64,000 bases of DNA from Arenibacter algicola. Its GTDB lineage: Bacteria > Bacteroidota > Bacteroidia > Flavobacteriales > Flavobacteriaceae. Positions within the stretch are counted from its first letter, which is position 1. The number at the start of each line of letters is the position of its first letter. Both the position numbers and the translations under genes were made by a program. Below are positions 54,395-62,716 of the stretch, piece after piece. Under the pieces are notes generated by a model, which was not told the origin of the DNA, did not search any database, and worked only from the letters and a program-made list of their open reading frames with translations. The stretch covers positions 1 through 64,000 of the forward strand of contig NZ_JPOO01000001.1 in assembly GCF_000733925.1 (NCBI RefSeq). The letters are read 5' to 3'.

Positions 54395-56557
54395 TTAATT
54401 ATCCTCTTTATTCTCAGTAAGACTATTACCGCATTCAGGACAAAACCTATAATGATTCTCCAATTTTGATTGACAGCTCTGACATAAGATAAAATCATTA
54501 ATGACAGAGGTATTCTGACCATCGTCATTTTGTATAAATTCAGGTGGAATATCCTTTATAAAATCTGAAGGCGCTCCCTTTTGTGATATTAAATACAAAT
54601 GATCTTCCGCCCGTGTCAATGCTACATAAAAAAGTCTTCGCTCTTCTTCCAATAAGTGATCATAATCACTTGGTTTTATGACTTGATAAATTTTATCTTG
54701 TAACCAAGGGTCTGGGAAGCCTCCTTTATTTGAATGTAATCCCAAAATAAACACTACTTTAGCCTCTAACCCTTTAGCACTATGAATAGTTTTGAATTGA
54801 ATTTTATGACCACTTTTTTGGAGTGCCTGTTTTAAATCCGAGGCCATTGCCGACCGTCTATAAAGCACCAATATTTCTTCGGGGCTTATACCTTCTTCAA
54901 CATGTTTTTCAATAGTTTCCCAGATAAATGAATTTGCCTGTCCCTCTTGCTCCTCATAAAAGATTTTAATTTTTTGACCACCACGTTTAACCGCTTTTAT
55001 TTCTTTTGGTATTTGAAACTTATTTTTTTTAATAGCTTCCGTAGATGCACTTACTATAGGGTCTGTACTTCTATAATTTAAATTGAGTGTTAACAACTGA
55101 GAATCTGCAAAATGTTCTCCGAAATTTACTATGTAGTCTATTTCAGACCCTCTAAAACCATAAATACTCTGCCAATCGTCCCCTACACAAAATAATTGTG
55201 TTTCCTCTTTTGTAAGCAGATTAAGCAATTTTACCTGTAGGTTGTTTACATCTTGAAATTCGTCTACCAGAATGTATTTATACCTATCCTGATACCTTTC
55301 TTTTATATTGGGATACTCCTGCAACAATTGAATACTCTTGGTCAATAAGCCATCGAAATCCAAAAATGATTTATTGGTACAATAGTCATTAAATGCATTG
55401 ATAATCGGCACTGCAAGTTCATAGAACATACGCACTCTTTCAAAATCACTTTTTGAAGCCTCTTCAATAAGCTGCTCTAAGGGCTTTTCTGAGTTTACAA
55501 TTTTATTTCTTACCTCATTTACTTCCCTAAAAAACCTTTTTATTTCTTTTCTAAAATTTGAAAACTCTTCCTCATAGTGCAAGACAATTGCAGAACTTAA
55601 ATCAGTACTAATTCTCCCCTTTATTACGCGATCTAAAACCTTATTGAATATCGCTGAATTATGAGTGGCATCATCATATGTTTTTATACAGGTATTTCCT
55701 GCAATCTTCATTTTACCTTCTTTCCAAAAAGAAGGGTAACTTTTATTACTGATATGCTCCAGGTAAATATTTGCTTGAGGGATAAAAAAATCTGGATGAA
55801 AGGCAGACCCCTCTACTTTTACCTCTGGTTCATAAACATAGTCTATACTATTACGATATAACCAATCTGCAATATATTGTTCAGATTTAGACCGTACCTT
55901 ATCACCTCTTAAACTTGTGAAAAACTTGCCTTCTGGCCTAAACTCCTCTTGTTCTTTATGGTGGTGAATGAAGTCTACAAAGTAATCTAAAATGTATCGC
56001 TTTAATTTTAAAATGAAATCCTTATTCTTTGATAAGTTTATCGTAACCTTCTCAATGATTTCGCTAACGGTCTCTTCTGCAGTATTACCTATAAATTCGC
56101 TATTGCCTTTTTGATCTGCTACTATTTTAAACTTATTATCAAATACATGAACACCGTCAGTTTTTATTATTTGATAACACAGACTATGTATTGTTTTAAC
56201 GGTTAATCTATTTAACCATGGAAATTTATTTAAAAAGGATTGGCGTTCTTTATATTTTTCTGCAAACGTAATGCCTTTGGTCTTTAAAAATTGCTCGTAA
56301 TATCCTGATTTGTCGGCTGCCTGAATCATTCTATCTATCATTTCATTCGCCGCATTTTTGGTAAAGGTTACGGCAAGAATATTGTTTGCATTAACAAGTT
56401 TATCCTCAATTAGGTAGTTTATTTTGTGAAGTAAGGTTTTCGTTTTCCCTGAGCCTGCACCTGCTAAAACAAGCAGACGATTACACTCAGATACTACAGC
56501 TTTGAGTTGTTGGTCGTTTAATCCGGTTAAATCGGTTTTGGTTGTTAGGTTTTTCAT
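54395..56557 (-). CDS. UvrD-type SF1 helicase with nuclease-like insert and zinc ribbon
   Basis: A 720-residue 3'-5' DNA helicase. Motif I is LVLAGAGSGKTKTLL (near residue 35), motif II is ILVDEFQDVNNLQ (about 430), and later motifs include YRSTDPIV, IHSAKGLEAKVVFILGL and RRLFYVALTRAEDHLYL. An insert at about 220-275 (SEQYIADWLYRNSIDYVYEP, FHPDFFIPQANIYLEHI) has the E...D...E pattern of the nuclease-like insert of helicase-IV-type proteins. The C-terminus is a zinc ribbon with Cys692, 695, 706 and 709. Gaps of about 25 bases separate it from its neighbours. Confidence 0.85.
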   Translation of the reverse strand: MKNLTTKTDLTGLNDQQLKAVVSECNRLLVLAGAGSGKTKTLLHKINYLIEDKLVNANNILAVTFTKNAANEMIDRMIQAADKSGYYEQFLKTKGITFAEKYKERQSFLNKFPWLNRLTVKTIHSLCYQIIKTDGVHVFDNKFKIVADQKGNSEFIGNTAEETVSEIIEKVTINLSKNKDFILKLKRYILDYFVDFIHHHKEQEEFRPEGKFFTSLRGDKVRSKSEQYIADWLYRNSIDYVYEPEVKVEGSAFHPDFFIPQANIYLEHISNKSYPSFWKEGKMKIAGNTCIKTYDDATHNSAIFNKVLDRVIKGRISTDLSSAIVLHYEEEFSNFRKEIKRFFREVNEVRNKIVNSEKPLEQLIEEASKSDFERVRMFYELAVPIINAFNDYCTNKSFLDFDGLLTKSIQLLQEYPNIKERYQDRYKYILVDEFQDVNNLQVKLLNLLTKEETQLFCVGDDWQSIYGFRGSEIDYIVNFGEHFADSQLLTLNLNYRSTDPIVSASTEAIKKNKFQIPKEIKAVKRGGQKIKIFYEEQEGQANSFIWETIEKHVEEGISPEEILVLYRRSAMASDLKQALQKSGHKIQFKTIHSAKGLEAKVVFILGLHSNKGGFPDPWLQDKIYQVIKPSDYDHLLEEERRLFYVALTRAEDHLYLISQKGAPSDFIKDIPPEFIQNDDGQNTSVINDFILCQSCQSKLENHYRFCPECGNSLTENKEDN

Positions 56558-56582
56558 TACGTACGCTTAAATAATTTGAGAC

Positions 56583-57284
56583 TTAAAACAAAGTGTTGTC
56601 ATCTGACACTTCTCTTTTTGCATCATCTACCATATACATAGCTTTACAGTTTGGACAAAAGAGATAATACTCATAATAATAATTTTGACCTGGTTTTATC
56701 GTTCTTTTCTTTGGGCTCTTTTTTATCACGGCAGTATTACATTTTCTACATAAATCGCCCTCTTTTTCTATTTTCTGTTCTTGGTACCAGTCTATATGCT
56801 CTAAATATTCTAGGTATCCTTCATCCTTTATTTTATGCTCAGCGTTAATACCTTTATTCGCTAGGGCATCACAACGTTCATTCTCTATATGACCCGCATG
56901 TCCTTTTACCCAGTTAAAAGTCACTATATGTTTATCTATAACATCCAATAACCTTTCCCATAAGTCTTTATTGAGTACTAAATTGCCTTTTTTTCTAATC
57001 CATTTGTTTCGTTCCCAATTTTCTGCCCAGCCTTTTTCTATGCCATCTACCACATATTTAGAATCTGAATACACCGTAACTTTTGCTTTGGTTTTTATTT
57101 TTTCTAGACCAAAAATTACCGCCATTAACTCCATTCGGTTATTGGTTGTAAGTTCATAACCTTCAAAGAATTCTTTTTGCCTTCCCTTATAGCTAAGAAT
57201 TACACCAAAACCACCTTTACCAGGGTTGGGTTCTGCGCCACCATCTGTAAAAAGTTCTATTTCTGGTATTTCTTTATTTTCCAA
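56583..57284 (-). CDS. Ribonuclease HI with C-terminal zinc ribbon
   Basis: A 233-residue RNase HI, which cuts the RNA strand of RNA:DNA hybrids. All catalytic residues are present: Asp14 (FTDGGAEPNPGKGG), Glu52 (NNRMELMA), Asp74 (YSDSKYVVDG) and Asp139 (ENERCDALAN), plus His129 (VKGHAG). About 80 extra residues end in a zinc ribbon (Cys179, 182, 210 and 213), absent from ordinary RNase HI. It is placed between two helicase genes in a defence run, unlike the housekeeping rnhA. Confidence 0.9.
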   Translation of the reverse strand: MENKEIPEIELFTDGGAEPNPGKGGFGVILSYKGRQKEFFEGYELTTNNRMELMAVIFGLEKIKTKAKVTVYSDSKYVVDGIEKGWAENWERNKWIRKKGNLVLNKDLWERLLDVIDKHIVTFNWVKGHAGHIENERCDALANKGINAEHKIKDEGYLEYLEHIDWYQEQKIEKEGDLCRKCNTAVIKKSPKKRTIKPGQNYYYEYYLFCPNCKAMYMVDDAKREVSDDNTLF

Positions 57285-57314
57285 TATTGAATATTTCTTA
57301 TAAAATCACCACAA

Positions 57315-60300
57315 CTAACTACAAAACACTTTCAACTTTAATCCTAATGAATGTATATTAGCCAAAGTACTTTCTAACGTTAGGGCAGCTTGTTTAGATT
57401 CGGCAGGAGGGTTCTTAGACCCTATTTTTTCAAGAAACACATCTCTTTTCATTGTATGCCCCATTACCAACCATACCTCTTTAGATATATTTACGTCCAT
57501 TTTCTTCTTTACCATATAATTCCAAATTGATTCATGTTTATCAGGATCAATTTCAGGTGGTATGCCATTAGTTCTTATTCTATTAGAAACGATGTATGGC
57601 TTTTCCTTATTTGGATTCCAAGGACTAGTCCATGTCCTAACGTTACCAGGTGGAGAATCATCAAATATTGATAACAAATGAGCATTTTTTACAGCTTGAT
57701 TACAAATTTCACTTATTGCAGATGCACCATAACGTCCGTGACTTGGATTTGGTTTATTCCCTTTACCTTTTACATGTATAAATGCTATTTTTCTATCCGT
57801 TACCAAAATAAAATCTGCTGGCTCTGTATTTAAATCAGTACAAATCAATAATTCTTCTTTTTCACCATTTTCCAACATATGATTCTTCAACTCTGATCCC
57901 TCTCCTCTCCTAGCGATTAAGGAAAAAATTGAATCATCCTGCCAGGAGTCTCTGGCGGTACCGTTTTTTGTGCCTTTTTCAGAATATATTTTTGATAGAG
58001 CATCTATGGAAATCAGCATATTTGGTATAGGCGATACTGTTTGATCAAAATCATTACCAAACTTAAAATGGGGTCTATAAAATCTACCCCCAGAATAAGA
58101 AAGCCCTTTTTTCGTTAATATCCTGAAACATTGTCTTCGGTTTAAGACTTTGATTAGGTTTACAACTTTATTTTCAAATTCAGCATTGACAGTTTCAATT
58201 GCACCTGAAAGCTCTTTATTTTCTAAAATATATTTATTCCTAGGTGTATCATATTCAATTTCAATAATAAATGGAATATCGTTAATAACTAATTTAAAAT
58301 TATACTTACCATTAGAATCTTTATTAATTACGGAGAATTTTTCAGGAATAGACAATGGTTCAGTATTAATTTCCTCTTCAGAATCATCGATATTATTGAC
58401 AACACTAATATCAATTTCTAGTTCAAATAAATCTAGTAAAATACATTCAGGAATAGGGTCTTTTTTATTAGAAACCTCAGTAGAATATCGATTAAAAACA
58501 TTAGAGGTTTTGAATGATTTTTTCAGTGAATCACATAAATAATCTATCCAATCCAAATACTCTTTGAACTTAACATTTTTACCTTCGCTCTGACTTACTC
58601 TTCCTGTACCAAAACCAATGTATGTAGGTATTTGATATTCCTCATCCTTTAGGCTTGGGTCCTTATAGTCTCTATAAACCTTCTTGTCCAGATAATGACC
58701 AAATGTTGAGCTTAAAAAATGAGAAAAATCGTTCAAATTAGGTGCTGTATCCTGAATTGATGATGCCATATAAGAATGACTATGTGGTTCTAATGAACCT
58801 ATATTTGAATTTTTTAATGCAACTCGGCTAAATACAGTATCATCTGTTTGCTTAAAAATTGAACGTAGTTTTGCTGAAGCTAAGCCATAACCTATGCCCA
58901 ATTTATCTTTACCCATTGGAAGTAATTTTCCAGAGTCATAAAATATTAAAAAGTCTTTTTCTTCTTTAAAAAAACATATTTGATGAGTGATTTCTGGAAA
59001 AAAAGAATTGGCTAAAAAAGGTGAATTTTTAACCGTAAAATATAAATAGAGCCCTGAATTTTTACCATAAATATTTTTATAGAAAACATGATCTTTATCT
59101 TTTAAGTTATGGTCTAAATATTCATTTATGAATTGAGAAGCATTGAATAGTTTATTCTTTTCAATAAAATTTGCCTTCAACGGTATTAGTACTTGAGTTT
59201 TTAAATCATGTTCTGTCCAGTTTACAAACTCTTCTTTGGTTAATTTTATTCTTACTTTTTTATCTATATATTGATGGTCTCCTACTTCATTTGCTACGTC
59301 ATCCAATATCTGTTCAGCCAATGTTTTTGTGATTTTACCAGTCTTATCTAAATCTATAAAGCCATTCCATTCATTAACATAATCTGCTTCAGTATAGTTA
59401 TATACATAAGCTATTTCATTATTTTTTCTTGGATTACGAATTATTCTCCCAATTTGTTGAACTAGGGAACGAGTGTTGTTCATTTCATCAATTATAGCTA
59501 GACATCTAAACTTACTGCTGTCTATTCCTTCAACCAACTTAAATTGATGCACCCAAATCTCCACATCCTTATCTTCTTGATCTTTAGGGACTGAGTTTAA
59601 TAAATATGGTTTCAAAGCCTCATTCTTAACTTTAAAATCCTTTTTAAAAGTTTCATGAATTGAAAAAAACTGTCTATTTAGATTTATCAACTCCTTAGAA
59701 ATTGAAATTATTGATTCAGAACTATCGCATTTGATAATTAATCTGGCATTTTTATGATTCTGTTTAATTAGATCAAAACGGCCTATTGCATCTTTAAGAG
59801 TGCTAATGATATTTCCTTTCTTACCGAGATCCTTAACTATCACATTTCGTAAATATTTTTGTTCTTTTAATTCTTCGTAACTTTTTTTGTAGACATAATT
59901 ATCCCAGTCAATATCAAATTTCTTAAAATCATTACGGAAAGGTGTAGCAGTAAAAATAATCTTGGGAGCATTAAAAGCCCTAATTGTCATACTCCATTTA
60001 GGTGCTGGCTCATAATGTCCTTCATCAAATAGAATTAGGTTTACATGTTTAATGAGAATTTTATATAAATCGGGATTAGTATCTCGAACCTTATGTAGCT
60101 TTTGAATTGTCCAACAAATAACCGAATCAGACTTAATATTAATTTCCGAAGCTGTATCATCAAACACGGGCTTTTTTGGTTTTGATTTTAAACTTTTAAA
60201 CTTATTTAAAAACAAATTTCCTGAAAGCTCTTTGAACAATTGATCTACGACCGGTCTTCTTGGAGATAAGACTAAAACACAACCTTTTCTAGGCAAACAA

Positions 60301-60488
60301 CAAGCTAAAGAAGCAATTATTATGGTTTTCCCACTACCTGTAGGTAAAGCGACTAACCCTGATAAATCTGTTTTAGAATTATCATAGTCTAAAATGTATT
60401 TATTCATTAAATCAATTCCTTCTAATTGGTAATCTCTTAATTGACCTTCAACCTCTCTAGGTTCCAGAATTGATTTTCTTTTAGTCAT
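57315..60488 (-). CDS. SF2 DEAD/DEAH-type helicase with nuclease-like C-terminus
   Basis: A 1057-residue protein. The helicase core has LRDYQLEGI, motif I ALPTGSGKTI (47-56), motif II LFDEGH (153-158), motif III FTATP (179-183), and motifs V/VI in VEGIDSSKF and LVQQIGRIIRNP. The middle (about 400-850) is unknown. Near residue 890-905, ADFILVTDRKIAFIHVKGKG looks like a PD-(D/E)XK core in which the middle acidic residue is His, a variant I associate with phage-defence helicases. Such proteins resemble type I R subunits with the nuclease moved to the end. It lies 30 bases before RNase HI and 65 bases behind the 134-residue gene. Confidence 0.78.
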   Translation of the reverse strand: MTKRKSILEPREVEGQLRDYQLEGIDLMNKYILDYDNSKTDLSGLVALPTGSGKTIIIASLACCLPRKGCVLVLSPRRPVVDQLFKELSGNLFLNKFKSLKSKPKKPVFDDTASEINIKSDSVICWTIQKLHKVRDTNPDLYKILIKHVNLILFDEGHYEPAPKWSMTIRAFNAPKIIFTATPFRNDFKKFDIDWDNYVYKKSYEELKEQKYLRNVIVKDLGKKGNIISTLKDAIGRFDLIKQNHKNARLIIKCDSSESIISISKELINLNRQFFSIHETFKKDFKVKNEALKPYLLNSVPKDQEDKDVEIWVHQFKLVEGIDSSKFRCLAIIDEMNNTRSLVQQIGRIIRNPRKNNEIAYVYNYTEADYVNEWNGFIDLDKTGKITKTLAEQILDDVANEVGDHQYIDKKVRIKLTKEEFVNWTEHDLKTQVLIPLKANFIEKNKLFNASQFINEYLDHNLKDKDHVFYKNIYGKNSGLYLYFTVKNSPFLANSFFPEITHQICFFKEEKDFLIFYDSGKLLPMGKDKLGIGYGLASAKLRSIFKQTDDTVFSRVALKNSNIGSLEPHSHSYMASSIQDTAPNLNDFSHFLSSTFGHYLDKKVYRDYKDPSLKDEEYQIPTYIGFGTGRVSQSEGKNVKFKEYLDWIDYLCDSLKKSFKTSNVFNRYSTEVSNKKDPIPECILLDLFELEIDISVVNNIDDSEEEINTEPLSIPEKFSVINKDSNGKYNFKLVINDIPFIIEIEYDTPRNKYILENKELSGAIETVNAEFENKVVNLIKVLNRRQCFRILTKKGLSYSGGRFYRPHFKFGNDFDQTVSPIPNMLISIDALSKIYSEKGTKNGTARDSWQDDSIFSLIARRGEGSELKNHMLENGEKEELLICTDLNTEPADFILVTDRKIAFIHVKGKGNKPNPSHGRYGASAISEICNQAVKNAHLLSIFDDSPPGNVRTWTSPWNPNKEKPYIVSNRIRTNGIPPEIDPDKHESIWNYMVKKKMDVNISKEVWLVMGHTMKRDVFLEKIGSKNPPAESKQAALTLESTLANIHSLGLKLKVFCS

Positions 60489-60553
60489 TTCCCAAATATT
60501 AATTTTAATTTTTAATCTTCCTCAAAAACCTCTTTCATTCAAATCTGTATGTA

Positions 60554-60958
60554 CTAATCCATTTCCTTAATTTCCCCAGCACTAAGCTCATCAAACCTGT
60601 TCATTAAATCAAAACTATCTGGCTCAATAGATTTCCAGATTTTGCCTGTATATCTAAAGTTATAGTACAAAGGCTCTTTATCAGTTTGGTTGTTAAATAG
60701 TACTACTTCAAGGGTATCCCCACGTTCTAGCTCAATGTTTTTATCGAATGCTTCAGGGGTGTTCAAAGTACCTACCAATAGTTCTGCATTAATTTCGAAC
60801 ATTGGGTGCAGATGACCAGGTAAAACTGGTGACCCCATTACATTTTCATTTTTATCCTTGTTATACCTATGTAAAACCCAATAATGATTAAGTTCTTCAA
60901 TATCAATATCAGCATCAACGCAGGTACAAAACTTAATTTTATCGGAAATTATACACAT
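60554..60958 (-). CDS. 134-residue hypothetical protein of the defence run
   Basis: A soluble protein starting MCIISDKIKFCTCVDAD, with three Cys in the first 13 residues, then NHYWVLHRYNKDKNENVMG and an acidic C-terminus (SFDLMNRFDELSAGEIKEMD). No family recognised. Its start overlaps hsdS by 10 bases and it precedes the SF2 helicase, so it belongs to the same transcription unit. Confidence 0.7.
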   Translation of the reverse strand: MCIISDKIKFCTCVDADIDIEELNHYWVLHRYNKDKNENVMGSPVLPGHLHPMFEINAELLVGTLNTPEAFDKNIELERGDTLEVVLFNNQTDKEPLYYNFRYTGKIWKSIEPDSFDLMNRFDELSAGEIKEMD

Positions 60959-62715
60959 ACCTCCCTTTTTCCCTCAAAAACCTCCCTTAAACAACTATGC
61001 ATTAACTTTTCACTATGTTCTTGGCTTTGTTGTAATTCTCGTTCCAAAATATCGCATAATGCCGTTAAGGCATTTACTTTTTGAACTATGACTTTTTGTT
61101 CTTCTTTGGGCGGAATTGAAATCAATAAATCTGTTATATCACCCATCTTCATATTAGGTTGCTGACTTTTACCATCAAATTTTGATTTGTAATAATTTAG
61201 CACCTTTGGTGATTGAATAAAAGTAAATATATAAGGATGATAAATATTATTTGTCATTGACCTAATTGAAGCAACACGTTGATTTAGTAGAGAGTTATTA
61301 TATGTCGGTGGACAAATCGATATTTTCAAACCATCTTTTATATAAGGTCTTGTTAATGCTAAGATTAAATCCCCTTCCTTGATTAAATAATTGGGATATA
61401 AATCATTAAATCCTTTAGGTAAAAAATCATCTGTTTCAACAAAATTCCGGACACCGGCATTTGTGATTTTAATACATTTCACACCTCCAGTTTCATTAAA
61501 ATCTCCACTTTTAAAACTAGCTCCAGCAATTATATCTGTAACTATACCTAACCTACACCAAACCCATCCTTCAGGTAATTCATAAGGAATTTCCTCTTGG
61601 GTAATTGGTGGTAGTGGCTTTTCCTTTTTTATTTTATGGTCTTTAATGAGTTGTGCTTTCTCTTTTTGGATGCGTTTTAGGAGTTCATTTGCATGATGGG
61701 ATCCTGAAACTAGTTCAGGATGACTCTCTCGCCAAGATCGTGTCAGTTTTCCTTGAACAGCCAATTGTAAAACCGTTTCTCGTAACTTTTTAATGTTTGA
61801 GGTTTCATTAAAGAAAGGTTTAAAATGGTCTTGTAAAAACCTCCATTCTTGGTTTACATTATTGGTGGTGAGCTGCTGTAATGCTGATGTGACAAAATCT
61901 TCTTTTAAGCCAATACGCTGTACCGTTAATTGCTCTAATTGTTCTACTTCCTTAAATAGCGTTTCTACTACGTTTACAATTTCTTTTTGTTCTTCTAGTG
62001 GTGGAAGAACTGTAATATGTTGATAAAGTTTTGTCTGATTAACAAAAGGGATATTAATACCTCTTACTTGTTCCGATAGCCAATCGATAAAAAATGGAGA
62101 TTGTAGGTAGTTTAACATCCAATTGGACATATTATTCAAATGAAAATTAAACTTACCCACTCTTTGGTAAATTATACTGGGTCCATCATTTACATCAAGG
62201 ACAGCTACTTTAAGCTTGTTTTTCAATAATGGTCGATTTAATGCCATTACTAAATCACCTTCATTAATTACTTCTTCAGGATATTTTGAAGCATAATTAT
62301 CAGGTAAATAGATTGTAGTGTCCCAAGATGTTTGTCCAAAACTAACATTGGCTATTTGAAAAAGTTTTATTCCAGATAAAGAATATTCAGATTTTTTATA
62401 CCCTTTTCCAGTTGACATACTAAATAAATCTCCCATTCGACACCAAACCCAAGATTTAGGTATTTCATAAGAGGTTTCTTCTTTAGCGATTTTTGGCAAA
62501 ACTTTCTCTTTTCTTATCTTCTTCTCTTTAACGAGCTTTTCTTTTTCTTTTTTTATTCTATCTAATAATTCCGAAGCAGGTTCAATATCTGAATTTTCTT
62601 TTCTCCAATTCGTAGTCAATTTCCCTTGTATTGCCAATTGCAGAATCAACCCTTTTAACACGTAGGCATTTTTAGGATTAACTGTAAGTTCCTTAAAATA
62701 TTTTAGTAAGTACAT
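60949..62715 (-). CDS. hsdS: Type I restriction specificity subunit HsdS
   Basis: Determines the DNA target of the type I complex. The 588-residue protein has two half-repeats, each with LQLA(I/V)QGKLT and a long K/E coiled coil (LLDRIKKEKEKLVKEKKIRKEK), then a target-recognition domain beginning E(I/L)P(K/E)(S/G)WVWCR(M/L)G, ending in LPPLEEQKEIV or IPPKEEQKVIV. Both recognition domains look complete. Between the halves, the residues HPELVSGSH are encoded by a palindromic repeat unit inserted in frame. It starts one base after the hsdM stop. Confidence 0.92.
   Translation of the reverse strand: MYLLKYFKELTVNPKNAYVLKGLILQLAIQGKLTTNWRKENSDIEPASELLDRIKKEKEKLVKEKKIRKEKVLPKIAKEETSYEIPKSWVWCRMGDLFSMSTGKGYKKSEYSLSGIKLFQIANVSFGQTSWDTTIYLPDNYASKYPEEVINEGDLVMALNRPLLKNKLKVAVLDVNDGPSIIYQRVGKFNFHLNNMSNWMLNYLQSPFFIDWLSEQVRGINIPFVNQTKLYQHITVLPPLEEQKEIVNVVETLFKEVEQLEQLTVQRIGLKEDFVTSALQQLTTNNVNQEWRFLQDHFKPFFNETSNIKKLRETVLQLAVQGKLTRSWRESHPELVSGSHHANELLKRIQKEKAQLIKDHKIKKEKPLPPITQEEIPYELPEGWVWCRLGIVTDIIAGASFKSGDFNETGGVKCIKITNAGVRNFVETDDFLPKGFNDLYPNYLIKEGDLILALTRPYIKDGLKISICPPTYNNSLLNQRVASIRSMTNNIYHPYIFTFIQSPKVLNYYKSKFDGKSQQPNMKMGDITDLLISIPPKEEQKVIVQKVNALTALCDILERELQQSQEHSEKLMHSCLREVFEGKREVCV
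61701..61721. repeat. Palindromic repeat unit inside hsdS
   Basis: ATCCTGAA / TTCAGGAT arms with 5 central bases. Units of this type are scattered in intergenic regions of many Bacteroidota. Here it lies in coding DNA, in frame, in the linker between recognition half 1 and half 2. Confidence 0.65.
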
Positions 62716-62716
62716 A

